From assembly GCF_024461735.1 (NCBI RefSeq), contig NZ_JANGAD010000005.1, forward strand, positions 124,001 to 188,000: 64,000 bases of DNA. The letters run 5' to 3'. Under the pieces are notes generated by a model. The model was not told the origin of the DNA. It did not search any database and saw only the letters and a program-made list of their open reading frames with translations. This stretch comes from Anaerotignum propionicum. GTDB taxonomy: Bacteria; Bacillota; Clostridia; Lachnospirales; Anaerotignaceae. Shown piece by piece: positions 19,869-29,704 of this stretch; positions within the stretch are counted from its first letter, which is position 1, and each line of letters begins with the position of its first letter. The position numbers were made by a program, and so were the translations under genes.

Positions 19869-20672
19869 CTATTTTTCAATACCTGCTTTATATTTTTTAA
19901 GCCCACCGGGAAAGGCTTGATAGTATATAGACAGTTTATTTTCGATAACACGAGGGGGTTCCCCATTTACGATCATACAAATACCAGAAATCATCATTTC
20001 TTTTAGAATCTGCTCTCTCTTTAAAAGACCTTTGATACGGCCTGCAAAAGGAAGATATAGAAGGTTTGCAAAAACAACACCGTAGAGTGTAGCGATAAAT
20101 GCTGCACCAATGGCAACAACAAGCTTGTCAGGATCCTCCATGTTTCCTAACACGTGCACCAATCCCATAACGGTACCTATGATACCAAAGGTGGGGGAAT
20201 AGCCTCCTGCGGCACTCCAAACGCCAATGTCTAGCTGTCGTTGTGCAACAAAGGCATTCACATCCGCATAGAGAGCTTCTTCAATCTCATCAGTGGATTT
20301 CATTTCCAGTGCCATAATCATACCCAACTTTAAAGTTAGATTATTTGGCTTGTTGACTTCAGGGTTATCTAGGAGTTTTTCCATAGCAAGCAGTCCTTCA
20401 GTTCGGCAGGTTTGTGCCACCTCTGTAAGTAAGGCGATCAGTTGATCTGGTGCCTTTACTTCTGCATTGGTAAAGGTTGCTTTAAGTGCTTTTAAAGCAC
20501 TTATTACATCAGATATTTTATTCGTAATGATGACGGCACTGATAGTTCCTCCAATTACTATGATGCTTGGACTTAAAAGAAAAAGGCTACTAAGATGCCC
20601 ACCTTCTAGGATATACCCAAAAATAATCGAGCCAAATGCACATACAATACCTATAATAAGAAAAATATCCAA
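19869..20672 (-). CDS. motA: Flagellar motor stator protein MotA
   Basis: A 267-residue protein with four hydrophobic segments: two near the N terminus (IFLIIGIVCAFGSIIFG, SPSIIVIGGTISAVI) and two after the cytoplasmic domain (SPTFGIIGTVMGLVHVLGNM, AIGAAFIATLYGVVFANLLY). The conserved GGYSPTFGIIGTVMGL and the Pro residues before the last helices are MotA hallmarks. The start is TTG, preceded by AGAGGTG. It forms the ion channel and transmits force to the rotor FliG. It is transcribed before motB from the promoter at 20766-20794, which looks sigma-A-like rather than a flagellar sigma promoter. Confidence 0.9.
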   Translation of the reverse strand: MDIFLIIGIVCAFGSIIFGYILEGGHLSSLFLLSPSIIVIGGTISAVIITNKISDVISALKALKATFTNAEVKAPDQLIALLTEVAQTCRTEGLLAMEKLLDNPEVNKPNNLTLKLGMIMALEMKSTDEIEEALYADVNAFVAQRQLDIGVWSAAGGYSPTFGIIGTVMGLVHVLGNMEDPDKLVVAIGAAFIATLYGVVFANLLYLPFAGRIKGLLKREQILKEMMISGICMIVNGEPPRVIENKLSIYYQAFPGGLKKYKAGIEK

Positions 20673-20765
20673 AAAGCTACACCTCTTTATAGTGGAAACA
20701 AAATGAAAAGATAAGGAGAACTTGAAGGAAAATAAGATTGTTTGTCGAACAAATTCTCTAAATTA

Positions 20766-20794
20766 AGAATAGCAAAAAAAGAGAATAGTGTCAA
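20766..20794 (-). promoter_or_regulatory. Promoter of motAB
   Basis: On the minus strand TTGACA (20794-20789), a 17-bp spacer and TATTCT (20771-20766) lie about 95 bases before motA. Confidence 0.55.
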
Positions 20795-20892
20795 TTTATT
20801 TAAGAAAAGCAATAGAATTATTTGATTTTTAGAAAGAATAACTAAATCTTAAGTCTGGGGAAGGGGGAAATGAAAGGATGGATAGAAGGCAT

Positions 20893-21180
20893 ATGATAAT
20901 AGATATGTGCAGATTCTTCAGTCCCGATGTCATTAGCAGTTGCCTTTGCTTGGAGTATCACCATGGTGAATGTTTGTCTGATGTACCGCAAGTTTGCCGT
21001 CTGCTCCTCCATATTGTTCGATCATGATTTTTGCTAATTTTGCGTCAGGTTTTCAATCTTAACTGGAAACTCTAATTTTTTAGATAAATCCACATTTACA
21101 TACACCTCTTTTTGCCAATAGAAAATTTTGTTCCGCTTGCCAAGGCCATGAGCTTTAAATCCAGGCCCATTCGGGGTTTT
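20893..21180 (-). pseudogene. Decayed spore-coat genes cotJB (end) and cotJC
   Basis: On the minus strand, frames broken by stops and shifts preserve the CotJC/manganese-catalase pattern: VDLSKKLEFPVKIENL, then KIMIEQYGGADGKLA, then after a shift RYIRQTFTMVILQAKAT followed by NDIGTEESAHI. Upstream, at about 21110-21180, PEWAWI, a stop and SSWPWQ recall the C terminus of CotJB. The gene order (cotJB then cotJC) matches sporulating Clostridia and bacilli. Only the first third of cotJC remains, so it cannot be functional. Confidence 0.7.
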
Positions 21181-21414
21181 TAATTTCTATATTTTATTTG
21201 GGAATACTATCGTCATTGATTACATCTCTGCTATCATTATAGGTTATCAAAATTGATGCATCGAAATGAGTGTATTTAATAGCAGGATTAGTTAAATAAC
21301 TTAATTTTTCTAACGTAATGTAGGAATAAAGCCCTTATAAATTTTGTATGATTATGAATCCATAATGGATATAAACTGAAATCAAATGCAAATGAAAATC
21401 ATGGAGGAAAATAG
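21181..21414. other. Spacer with a possible minus-strand remnant
   Basis: On the minus strand a startless frame (TLEKLSYLTNPAIKYTHF and onward, ending near 21195) looks protein-like but is not recognised. A GGAGG site at 21402-21406 serves the hydrolase gene. Confidence 0.25.
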
Positions 21415-22374
21415 ATGAAAAAGACACTTAAAAGAACCGGTAAGGTATTACTATGGATTTTGGTGATTATAGTTGGATTAGTAATGATTTCAGCAGTAAT
21501 GCACAACATTCTGAAATCCGTTGAAAAAAATAAATATAAAATAGGTCAGACGATAAATATAGATGGTAAAAATATGCAATCTTATGTGACTGGCTCAGGA
21601 GAAAAAACAATCGTGTTATTAAGCGGATTAGGAACCGCTTCACCAATTGCGGATTTTATGCCTTTAGCGGAAAGACTAAGTGCGGATTATAAAGTTGTAA
21701 TCCTTGAATACTTTGGGTATGGTTTTAGTGATACAACAAAAAAAGAGCGTTCTAATGAAAATATTGTAAATGAAATAAGATCAGCACTAAAAGAATTAGA
21801 AATTAGTGGACCATATATACTGATGCCCCACTCCATATCGGGCGTATATGCAATGTACTATGGAAAAAATTATCCAAATGAAGTAGAAGCAATTATTGGA
21901 ATTGATGAGTCTGTACCAAATCAAACAAAAATCAATAAAAATGCTAGCATGTCGCCGAATTTGACGTTATTTAACACATTAGGAATTTTGAGGGATATTA
22001 AATACCTTTCACCAAGTACTGATGATGGTATGAACAAAAACAATTATTATTCTGTTGAACAAGTTAAATTAAAAGAGATGGCAACTGTTTGGAATAGTGC
22101 AAATGTCTCTGTGATAAATGAAATGAATATGGTAAATAAAAATACAAAAGAACTTTATGATGCAAAATATCCAAATGATTTGCCTGTTCTTTTATTTTTA
22201 TCTAAAGAATCAGTGGACACAGATAATGAGTGGTTACCGCTTCATGAAGAAATAATCTCAAATCCAGCTATACAAAAGATTGAAACTCTTAGTGGAGGAC
22301 ATTATTTACATTGGACAAATGCTGATAAAATTGTCGAAATGACAAAAGAGTTTATTTCCACACATTTAAAATAA
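21415..22374 (+). CDS. Membrane-anchored alpha/beta hydrolase
   Basis: A 319-residue alpha/beta hydrolase. One N-terminal membrane helix (about residues 11-30) anchors it, with the catalytic domain outside the cell. The nucleophile is S140 in the elbow MPHSISGVYAM, where Pro replaces the usual Gly before HS. VLLSGLG near residue 70 is the oxyanion strand; the C-terminal SGGHYLHW supplies the catalytic His and D203 or a neighbour the acid. Such proteins in Firmicutes are esterases or peptidases of unknown substrate. It appears monocistronic. The substrate cannot be told from sequence. Confidence 0.75.
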   Translation: MKKTLKRTGKVLLWILVIIVGLVMISAVMHNILKSVEKNKYKIGQTINIDGKNMQSYVTGSGEKTIVLLSGLGTASPIADFMPLAERLSADYKVVILEYFGYGFSDTTKKERSNENIVNEIRSALKELEISGPYILMPHSISGVYAMYYGKNYPNEVEAIIGIDESVPNQTKINKNASMSPNLTLFNTLGILRDIKYLSPSTDDGMNKNNYYSVEQVKLKEMATVWNSANVSVINEMNMVNKNTKELYDAKYPNDLPVLLFLSKESVDTDNEWLPLHEEIISNPAIQKIETLSGGHYLHWTNADKIVEMTKEFISTHLK

Positions 22375-22536
22375 CAGTGAACTTCTTAGGTAAAAAGAAT
22401 AGCATTAGTAATTATTAGTATTGACTGAATAGCAAGAGCTTGTTAAAATGTCCAGATTTCACTAGGCATAATATACCTAGTAAAATGTAAAGGAAAACGA
22501 CAATTCACAATTACAGTAGATAATGGCTAGAATTAT

Positions 22537-22571
22537 GGACATGAGAGTGAAAACTTTCACGTCCTTTTTTT
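22537..22571 (+). terminator. Terminator-like hairpin
   Basis: GGAC (22537-22540) pairs with GTCC and GTGAAA with TTTCAC over a 2-nt loop, with a bulge of six bases on the left, followed by seven T. It lies 160 bases after the hydrolase gene. A small inverted repeat, ACTAGG-N9-CCTAGT, is at 22461-22481. Confidence 0.45.
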
Positions 22572-23046
22572 AGTAAGAATAAGAGGATTACTCGTCTTAC
22601 AGGATTTCTGAGAATTGCGAGTCAATACATTGAGTCCCACTCAGAGACTTGGTATTGATTGGTAATCCCATACAAAGATATTACAGAGCAGTCAGATTGA
22701 ATTTTTTTCGGTGTTTTTTATGATGTAAGAAGTGGTTTACAAGTATCTGTTTTCATGGCTTAAGTTTCAGCTTACCTCAAATGAAGTATTGAGCGTACTA
22801 ATTCGTGTATGTATGTAAGAGTGAGGGTCAGATAGCTCAGTTTGATTAATTGCTACAGCAACCAAATCAGTATCTTTCATTAGCCCAGATATTAGTATGA
22901 ACTTAAGAATTTACAAACGATAAATGAAAGAAATATGAAAGGTTAATGTAGAAAAAATATTGGGTTTTCCTGTTAAGCTTTAAATAGTAAGAAGCAAAAG
23001 CTTCAAAAACTCTTCTATACAATATAAAAAGAAAGGATAAATTCGT
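22572..23046. other. Spacer without a recognisable gene
   Basis: No frame, hairpin or promoter that I can support in this stretch, apart from the AAAGGA ribosome site for the next gene. Confidence 0.3.
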
Positions 23047-24288
23047 ATGAAAAATCTAAAAAAAGTAATATGCATCATATCAATAATTACCATAATGATG
23101 CAGGCAATGGGGTGTTCACAAATAGATACAAATGCAGAGAAAAATAGTCTGAGCGAAGTATCTATGGAGAGCGCATCGGGGGAAAAACAAACAATATCTT
23201 TGCCGTATATCGAAAGGCATCCATCGCAGGATAATTATGGTAGGATTGTGGGGAAGGTATCAAAATTACCAAATACTGAAAATGGTGAAATTGAAATCAG
23301 AAGCGCAGACTTATCGCAGATAGATTTATCTGATGAGCTGGAGAATCTATTGTTAACTACTTATGACAGCAAGACGAAATGGCCGGATAATTTACCGGAA
23401 GGGTTTAATCCGAATAATATTATGGAGAGATGCAAAGACCCAGGATTAGGGGTAAGAAATCTCCATAAAGAAGGCATAACAGGAAAAAACGTTGGGATAG
23501 CTATCATAGATCAAGAGCTATTAACCAAGCATAAAGAATTCACAAAACAATTAAAATATTATTCAGAGAATGATTTAATAAAAGCATACTCTGCAGCTTC
23601 GATGCACGGAGCTGCAGTAGCGTCCATTGCAGTGGGGAATACCTGTGGGGTTGCACCGGAGGCTAGCCTTTATTATATAGCCGAAAATTTTATTACAGAA
23701 AACTATACCGGTAGAGTTGCCAAGGACATTAATGAGCTGTTGGATTTGAATAAATCATTGAAAGAAGAGGAAAAGATTCGAGTTATTTCAATCTCCTGGG
23801 GTGCGGAGGAAGAAGAAAGTGATGGCTATAAGGATTTGAAAAAGGCATATCAAAGAGCTAAGGAGGAAGATGTATTCGTTATTACAACTTCACTTCTGGA
23901 GGATGACAGAGAGGATATCAAAGGAGTTAATTTCATCGGAATGGAAAAAACCAAATTAACAGATCCAAATGATTTTTCTGTTTATGGTAAAGCCTCATGG
24001 GCAGAAGAATCGGATCTTTATAAAAAAGATTATTTGTGCATTCCTATGGACAATCGTTGTGTAGCGGCACCAACCGGAGTAGATGATTATGCTCTCTATC
24101 AAACGGGGGGACTTAGCTGGAGTGTACCTTATCTTGCTGGAGTGTATGCGTTGGCGTGTCAGGTAAAACCGGATATTGATTATAAAGAATTCTGGAAAAT
24201 CGCACTGGATACTGCAGTTGCTAATAACAAACTGGATATGATCATTAATCCGCAAGAAATTATAGAAAAGCTGAAGGAGCAGAAATGA
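23047..24288 (+). CDS. Subtilisin-like (S8) lipoprotein
   Basis: A 413-residue lipoprotein: positively charged start, hydrophobic core, lipobox MQAMGC with lipidated C23. An S8 fold follows with the catalytic triad in order: D155 (VGIAIIDQELL), H187 (SMHGAAVASIAVG) and S357 (GGLSWSVPYLAGVYALA, matching GTSxAxPxVAG). The usual oxyanion Asn motif AAGN is replaced by ITTSLLED, so activity is uncertain. It would sit on the outer face of the membrane. An OmpR-type two-component system starts 177 bases later on the same strand and may respond to or control it; no substrate gene is visible nearby. Confidence 0.75.
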   Translation: MKNLKKVICIISIITIMMQAMGCSQIDTNAEKNSLSEVSMESASGEKQTISLPYIERHPSQDNYGRIVGKVSKLPNTENGEIEIRSADLSQIDLSDELENLLLTTYDSKTKWPDNLPEGFNPNNIMERCKDPGLGVRNLHKEGITGKNVGIAIIDQELLTKHKEFTKQLKYYSENDLIKAYSAASMHGAAVASIAVGNTCGVAPEASLYYIAENFITENYTGRVAKDINELLDLNKSLKEEEKIRVISISWGAEEEESDGYKDLKKAYQRAKEEDVFVITTSLLEDDREDIKGVNFIGMEKTKLTDPNDFSVYGKASWAEESDLYKKDYLCIPMDNRCVAAPTGVDDYALYQTGGLSWSVPYLAGVYALACQVKPDIDYKEFWKIALDTAVANNKLDMIINPQEIIEKLKEQK

Positions 24289-24465
24289 AGGGATTGATTC
24301 ATATTATATTTTTATGATATGAAGCAATAGGTAAGCCTTACAGCAATATTTTTGATTGTTTTTCTGTTTTTTTTGCCACTTTCTGCTAAACTGTGTTAGG
24401 CTATAAATATAGATAACTAAGGATTATAATAATATGATACCGAAATACAGAGAAAGGTAAAAATC

Positions 24466-25170
24466 ATGAAGCAAATTAATATATTAGTGGCGGATGATGA
24501 TAAAAATATTGTTGAGGTGCTTACCAAACTTTTAGAATTGGAGGGCTATCTTGTACATCAAGCTTATAATGGTATTGAGGCTTTGGAGTGTGTACAAAAA
24601 CAGGAGCTTCAATTAATATTACTGGATGTTATGATGCCGAAAATGAATGGATTGACTGCAATGCTGAAAATAAGGGAGAAGAAAAACATTCCCATTATTA
24701 TATTATCAGCGAAGACAGAGGAGAGTGATATTGTTTCTGGCTTAGAGCTAGGAGCGGATGACTATATAGAGAAACCGTTTAATACACCAGTATTACTTGC
24801 TAGAGTAAAGGCGCAAATCAGAAGGTGTTTTCTTCTTGAAAATAGCACAAGTAAAGACGCAGATAGTATCCTTCGAAACGGTTTACTTGAACTTAATCGA
24901 TATAGTAAGCAGATAAAAGTTAATGGAACGGTATGTAGGCTTACGGCGACAGAATATAAAATTATGGATTTATTGATGGAGAATGCCGGAAGAGTTTTTT
25001 CAGCAGAACAGATATATCAAAGTGTATGGAATGATGAGGATGCCTACAGTGTTGAGAATACAGTTATGATACATATACGTCGGATTCGTGAGAAGATAGA
25101 GACCGATCCAAAGAAGCCGAAATACTTGAAGGTGGTGTGGGGAATTGGATACAAAATTGAAAAAATATAG
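24466..25170 (+). CDS. OmpR/PhoB-family response regulator
   Basis: A 234-residue regulator: receiver domain with acidic pocket (VADDD), phospho-acceptor D54 (LLDVMMPKMNG) and K near residue 104 (IEKPF), then a winged-helix DNA-binding domain at about residues 130-230 (LTATEYKIMDLL, VENTVMIHIRRIREKIE, VVWGIGYKIE). It overlaps the kinase gene, its evident partner. The nearest candidate target is the subtilase lipoprotein upstream. Confidence 0.9.
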   Translation: MKQINILVADDDKNIVEVLTKLLELEGYLVHQAYNGIEALECVQKQELQLILLDVMMPKMNGLTAMLKIREKKNIPIIILSAKTEESDIVSGLELGADDYIEKPFNTPVLLARVKAQIRRCFLLENSTSKDADSILRNGLLELNRYSKQIKVNGTVCRLTATEYKIMDLLMENAGRVFSAEQIYQSVWNDEDAYSVENTVMIHIRRIREKIETDPKKPKYLKVVWGIGYKIEKI

Positions 25171-26764
25171 ACGGTATCATCTACTCTTTTGTATTAACGT
25201 AATTCTTTATGGTACTTTCTGGGCAGTTATAAGCAGTATGAAAAGCAGTATGTGTTTTGGTATATATGAAGAATATGCCTATATGGGGAGATATCCAAGC
25301 ATATTTACTGGTATTGTAATATTACTCCAGATACTTATGCTGTTTTTCTTACTTTGCTTTATAAACCATACGGAGATTGGCAAGGCTTCTTATTTCAGAA
25401 AAATACCATCAGAATTAGCGGTAATGCTCTTTTTTTTGTATACTTTATTTATCATTTATTTATATCGTTATGAGCAAGTGTTTGCGTTTCAATTTAAAGA
25501 AGTATATTTCGAAGGGGTCTATGAGTTTTGGGAAACTTATGGTGATATAATCAGGGAAACTGTAATCACATTTATTCAAAATATACTGATTAGCAGTGGA
25601 TATTTATGGATCATTACAGCGATCACTGTAAAAACAAAAGGAGGGCACTGGAAGGAAGATAGCTTAGTTGTAAAGCTTTTTCAGCACTATAAGAGAAATA
25701 GGATAAGTTCCTTAAGGCAAATGTATTTTAATGATATTTTCTTTTTGTTCCTTCAGCTGGGAATTATCCTGTATGAAAACATAGCATGCATTATGATTAT
25801 TACCAGAAAAAATTCTGTTTTACTATTTAACCTAGTGATTCTTCTAGTAATACCATTATTGCTTGAAACTTTGTTGATATTGTGGAAATGTAAAGTGGAG
25901 ATAAAGGCAAAGGACATTCGTTCCCTGGTTGATGAAATTCACAAAATCAAACAAGGACAAAAACAAATTGAAAATAATATCTCTAGGAATTCATATCTAT
26001 ATGAGACCGGTGAAGAGATAAAGAACATTTCTATTAATCTATATAACAGCATGCAGCAGCAAATGAAGAATGAGAAGCTCAAGGTGGATCTAATAACGAA
26101 CATTTCTCATGATTTGAAAACACCTCTTACTTCTATGATAGGCTACATTGACTTATTAGCTACAAAGGATTATTTAAGCAGTGAAGACAGGCATTATGTT
26201 AAAGAGCTTAACAAAAAGGCAGAGAATTTGCGTGATATGATCAATGCAGTGTTTGAACTATCCAAGGCCTCCAGTGGGAATATGAAGTTTGATAAAACAA
26301 AACTGAATTTGAATAAATTGATTATGCAAACAATGGCAGATATGGAGGATATTATTGCAAATTCTGGATTCGATATAAAAACCGTTTATTCAAAGGAATA
26401 TTTAGAGATTTATGGTGATGGAGCAAAATTATATCTTGTTTGCCAAAATCTGATAAGTAACGCGTTAAAATATTCTTTGATAGGTAGTAGAATCTATATT
26501 AGAACATATTTAGAGTCTGGGAATGCAGTTTTTTGCATCCAAAATACCTCCGCATATGAAATTGATTTTTCACCTGAGGAAATTATCGGAAGATTTGTCC
26601 GGGGAGATGAATCAAGATGTGATGGAGGTAATGGACTTGGGCTTGCGATTGCGAAAACATATTCAGAAGTATGTGATGGTGAATTTAAAATTGATATTGA
26701 TGGGGATATGTTTAAAGTAACTATTCAATTTCCTATGGTAGTAAATAATATTTTAAATGATTGA
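25145..26764 (+). CDS. Membrane sensor histidine kinase (HATPase_c)
   Basis: A 539-residue sensor with about six membrane segments in the first 250 residues and no large outer domain, then the dimerisation helix with H322 (NISHDLKTPLTSM) and the ATPase domain with N box (CQNLISNALKYS), G1 box and G2 (GGNGLGLAIAKTYSEV). The TTG at 25145 overlaps the regulator gene by 26 bases; a GGTGG-rich stretch precedes it. The exact start is uncertain. The multi-helix input resembles sensors of antibiotic or envelope stress, which would fit the adjacent lipoprotein, but the signal is unknown. Confidence 0.85.
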   Translation: MDTKLKKYRRYHLLFCINVILYGTFWAVISSMKSSMCFGIYEEYAYMGRYPSIFTGIVILLQILMLFFLLCFINHTEIGKASYFRKIPSELAVMLFFLYTLFIIYLYRYEQVFAFQFKEVYFEGVYEFWETYGDIIRETVITFIQNILISSGYLWIITAITVKTKGGHWKEDSLVVKLFQHYKRNRISSLRQMYFNDIFFLFLQLGIILYENIACIMIITRKNSVLLFNLVILLVIPLLLETLLILWKCKVEIKAKDIRSLVDEIHKIKQGQKQIENNISRNSYLYETGEEIKNISINLYNSMQQQMKNEKLKVDLITNISHDLKTPLTSMIGYIDLLATKDYLSSEDRHYVKELNKKAENLRDMINAVFELSKASSGNMKFDKTKLNLNKLIMQTMADMEDIIANSGFDIKTVYSKEYLEIYGDGAKLYLVCQNLISNALKYSLIGSRIYIRTYLESGNAVFCIQNTSAYEIDFSPEEIIGRFVRGDESRCDGGNGLGLAIAKTYSEVCDGEFKIDIDGDMFKVTIQFPMVVNNILND

Positions 26765-26891
26765 AAAGTTATCCACCGCCAAAGAACCAGTGCACTCTGA
26801 CGTCATCATTAATATCGCTTCAAGGCATGTGGAAATTTTATGCTTATTATCTTTCATAATAAGGTCTTACGCGGTTTGATATACTGGTAAC

Positions 26892-26949
26892 GGCGGTAGT
26901 GACAACCATTTGGCTACCCTTTTTTGAGATGTTGCCAAATGGAAGCCGC
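26892..26949. repeat. Inverted repeat (hairpin)
   Basis: CCATTTGGC (26906-26914) pairs with GCCAAATGG (26934-26942), and outer GGCGG pairs with CCGCC. The surrounding 26765-27070 has no gene. Its minus strand holds a protein-like tail (VTTAVTSISNRVRPYYER then stop) that looks like the end of a lost gene, perhaps from a mobile element. Confidence 0.4.
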
Positions 26950-27070
26950 CTTTCCAAATAAATCTACCCTTCGGGATACCGTTATGTCGGTTGCGTGGGT
27001 ATGACGCAGTAAGTGGAAGACAAAGGCGGCTTTCAACTCATTATGAATACCCTGGATACTACCAAATTTA

Positions 27071-27730
27071 TCACACTTCCTCTAATTCTTCAATTTTAGA
27101 GATGGTGTTAATATCTATTCCTTTTCCAAACTTTAATAGAGCTTTTGACTCAGTAAATGACTGAATGACAACATCTAGATAATCATCATTGCGAAAGTCA
27201 AAAAATCCTTTAATGAAACCTTCTTTTGAAGCTAATTCAATGAATACATGTCTATTACAAAAATAGTCTTTATTTATTATCTTAATATCTTCTAGTGCAA
27301 TATCAGATTGTCTTGTCGCTGTTAACGTTGTAATACATTTTTTTCCAATCAGGCCGAACACATTTTTTTTATTAAACGGTCTTTGATAAAATAGAAAATC
27401 TTTATCCTCATTAATAATAAGAACATCTGCTACCCCGTCACTCCACCCATCGAGTTCGATTTCATAATAGTTGCCTGCATACTCCCTACAATCTAATATT
27501 ATTTCATTCTTAACATCTGTTTTGCCAATCGTTCTTGATTCATCTATCAGCTCGTCAACACTTACATCAAAAACTTTTGATATCAATATAAGATTACTTA
27601 CTTCTGGAACACCACTATTTGTTTCCCACTTTGCAATAGCAGAACGAGATACATTTATTTCTTCTGCCAGTGATTCTTGTGTAATTCCTTTTTCAGTTCT
27701 TAAACATTTTATTTTTTCGCCTAATGTCAT
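27071..27730 (-). CDS. XRE-family transcriptional regulator with unknown C-terminal domain
   Basis: A 219-residue protein. Residues 1-62 are a typical HTH_3 domain (LGEKIKCLRTEKGITQESLAEEINVSRSAIAKWE). The remaining 150 residues form a soluble mostly beta domain that I cannot assign, perhaps a ligand-sensing part. The ATG has an AGAAG site. It has no neighbour on its strand and no target operon nearby. Confidence 0.75.
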   Translation of the reverse strand: MTLGEKIKCLRTEKGITQESLAEEINVSRSAIAKWETNSGVPEVSNLILISKVFDVSVDELIDESRTIGKTDVKNEIILDCREYAGNYYEIELDGWSDGVADVLIINEDKDFLFYQRPFNKKNVFGLIGKKCITTLTATRQSDIALEDIKIINKDYFCNRHVFIELASKEGFIKGFFDFRNDDYLDVVIQSFTESKALLKFGKGIDINTISKIEELEEV

Positions 27731-28311
27731 ACTAGATCTTCTTTTCTAAACGTTTTTCAAAAGCATACAGCTAAAGACCGGATTAGTCCATACACACACC
27801 GTGACCTCACTGTCACTTATCATAACAATGCTGCAAATTCAAGTTTATCTAACTCAGCATTTGTTATTTTTCATAAAAAACCACAGTAATAGGCTTCACA
27901 ATTATGAGAATAATAATATCATTCATTGTATCATACAGATAAGGATTTAAGATAACAAAATTATTTAGTCATTTATGTGAGAATGGCTTTAAAGATGTTT
28001 GAAAATGAAATGGTGAAATAAAACATAGAAGAAGTTTTGAAATTTACAGACTTATTTCTGCGCAAAGATGACTAGAGTGCAATAAAAGATCGTGTTGTTA
28101 TGGCAATGAAAAGTTAATTTTTTAGCTGAAAATTCCATAAGATAAGCGTAGAAAAACGGAAAATATTATTTATATATTTTTACATAATTTATACTTTTAA
28201 TAAGTTTTATTTGATTTATTTGCAGAATGCAATTAAGATAAATGTTTAAAGTAAAAAGCAACAAGGTTGTAAAAAATCATAAATTGGAATAAAAAATTAC
28301 GGAGGTTTCTA
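27731..28311. other. Spacer with a possible coding remnant
   Basis: Around 27980-28090 on the plus strand, broken frames read ALKMFENEMVK, stop, NIEEVLKFTDLFLRKDD, which resembles the tail of Rpn/PD-(D/E)XK transposase-like proteins. Otherwise A+T-rich with no supported gene. A GGAGG site at 28302-28306 belongs to the next gene. Confidence 0.25.
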
Positions 28312-28710
28312 ATGATTAAAGTCTATTTAGCAGGGATTGCATCCTTATATGAGGGTGAGGATATAGAAATTCAATATAGTATTTATGACGATCTAGAACT
28401 AATATGCAAGAAATCCGTGAGTATGGACTATGTCAAGCCAGCAATTGTAGGACAAGTTGCTATGAGAACGGTACTTAATAAGTTAAAAAAATATATTAGC
28501 AAAGAGGTAGTAGTTGTTGTTAATGACACGGCGTTATATGAATCGATTAGAGGAACGTTGAAAACAAAAAATATAGACGTTTTGAAAATGGCACGAGAAA
28601 CAAGAAAAAAAATAGCTGGTTTTGAAAATTTTACGATTGAAAATGTAAGTGGTAATTATGTAAAGACAGAAAAATGGATGCAAGCATTAAAAGATTGTAA
28701 AAGTATTTGA
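28312..28710 (+). CDS. Uncharacterised protein, possibly RNase H-like fold
   Basis: A 132-residue soluble protein with a strong GGAGG site. The predicted strand-helix order (MIKVYLAGIASL, EIQYSIYDDLELI, a helix AMRTVLNKLKKYI, strand EVVVVVNDTALYESI, a basic helix) recalls RNase H-like proteins, but the metal-binding acids are not convincing. I do not recognise the family. The next gene, 74 bases on in the same direction, is yehS-like. Confidence 0.5.
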   Translation: MIKVYLAGIASLYEGEDIEIQYSIYDDLELICKKSVSMDYVKPAIVGQVAMRTVLNKLKKYISKEVVVVVNDTALYESIRGTLKTKNIDVLKMARETRKKIAGFENFTIENVSGNYVKTEKWMQALKDCKSI

Positions 28711-28784
28711 TTTTCTCAGGATTATTACCGAAAAAGATTTGCTAGTGAAAAAGGTTTACGTTAACTAAGAAGGAGAGTTTATAA

Positions 28785-29303
28785 ATGGATAATAATGATA
28801 TACTAATTAGGTTAAGATATGCACTAGATATAAAGGACTCAGATATAGTGAAAATATTTCATATTGATGGTGTTGATCTAACAATAGAAGAAGTACGAAA
28901 AATGCTAATTAAATCTAAAGACAGAGATAGTTTAGAAGACGAAGCTCTTGATGATATAGAAGAAAATAGAATATGCTCGAATGACGAATTAGAGTCGTTT
29001 TTAAATGGGCTGATTATATTCAAAAGAGGTAAAAAAGATCAAAATTCAGATCAACCTGCAAAACCAGTTTTGTCTATAAAAAACAAGCAAAATATTAATA
29101 ATATTGTGCTTAAGAAATTAAAAATAGCCCTGTCATTAACTAGTGAAGATATGCTTGATATATTTAACGAAGCAGGAATTAATGTAACAAAAGGGGAACT
29201 AAGTGCTTTATTTAGAAAAGAAGGGCATAAGCATTATAAAGAGTGCGGTGATAAATATGCTAGGAATTTCCTAAAAGGTTTAGCTTTAAAAAATAGGAGA
29301 TAG
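28785..29303 (+). CDS. yehS: YehS-family protein (tandem DUF1456)
   Basis: A 172-residue protein with two DUF1456 domains, at about residues 1-90 and 103-170. NDILIRLRYALDIKDSDIVKIF and NNIVLKKLKIALSLTSEDML open the two repeats, and ELESFLNGLIIFKRG and CGDKYARNFLKGLAL close them, as in E. coli YehS. The function of the family is unknown. Length and repeat order are normal. A ribosome site, AAGGAG, precedes the ATG. Confidence 0.85.
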   Translation: MDNNDILIRLRYALDIKDSDIVKIFHIDGVDLTIEEVRKMLIKSKDRDSLEDEALDDIEENRICSNDELESFLNGLIIFKRGKKDQNSDQPAKPVLSIKNKQNINNIVLKKLKIALSLTSEDMLDIFNEAGINVTKGELSALFRKEGHKHYKECGDKYARNFLKGLALKNRR

Positions 29304-29704
29304 GTGTTTATACAAAGTCGGGTTTTTAGTTAAGGTATAGTTCCATTTAATAAATCCATATTTCCTTCTTTTTTAAACTAAAAAGCTGGATAAGATAACA
29401 AGCATTTCAGCTTATCACCTTATCCAGCTCGTGATTTTGTTTCATGACTTGCCTTCGAGTGCAAAAATATTTATCACAGATTTATGCGAAATGACAATCC
29501 CTTGATTAGTGTAGATAGGGCAATATAGACTAAAAGCCCAACCTTTTCCCATCTTTAAGCAAGGATTCTTTGAATAATACAGGATTGTGATGGTGGAATA
29601 GAAAGTGGGCAACCAAGCCATAAATGGAGAGGTTACCAACCTTTCAGCTTTAGTAGTAGTAATTTAGGGGTTTCTAAAGTGGTTGCATAATTGTATGGTT
29701 TCAG
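29304..29704. other. Spacer with a long hairpin
   Basis: AGCTGGATAAG (29384-29394) is the exact complement of CTTATCCAGCT (29419-29429), with a 24-nt loop, 80 bases after yehS; no clear T run follows. A 65-codon minus-strand frame at 29442-29639 lacks a ribosome site and recognisable motifs and is not called. Confidence 0.5.

Noticed and set aside
29442..29639. 65-codon minus-strand frame.
   Set aside because: No ribosome site or family; composition not convincing.
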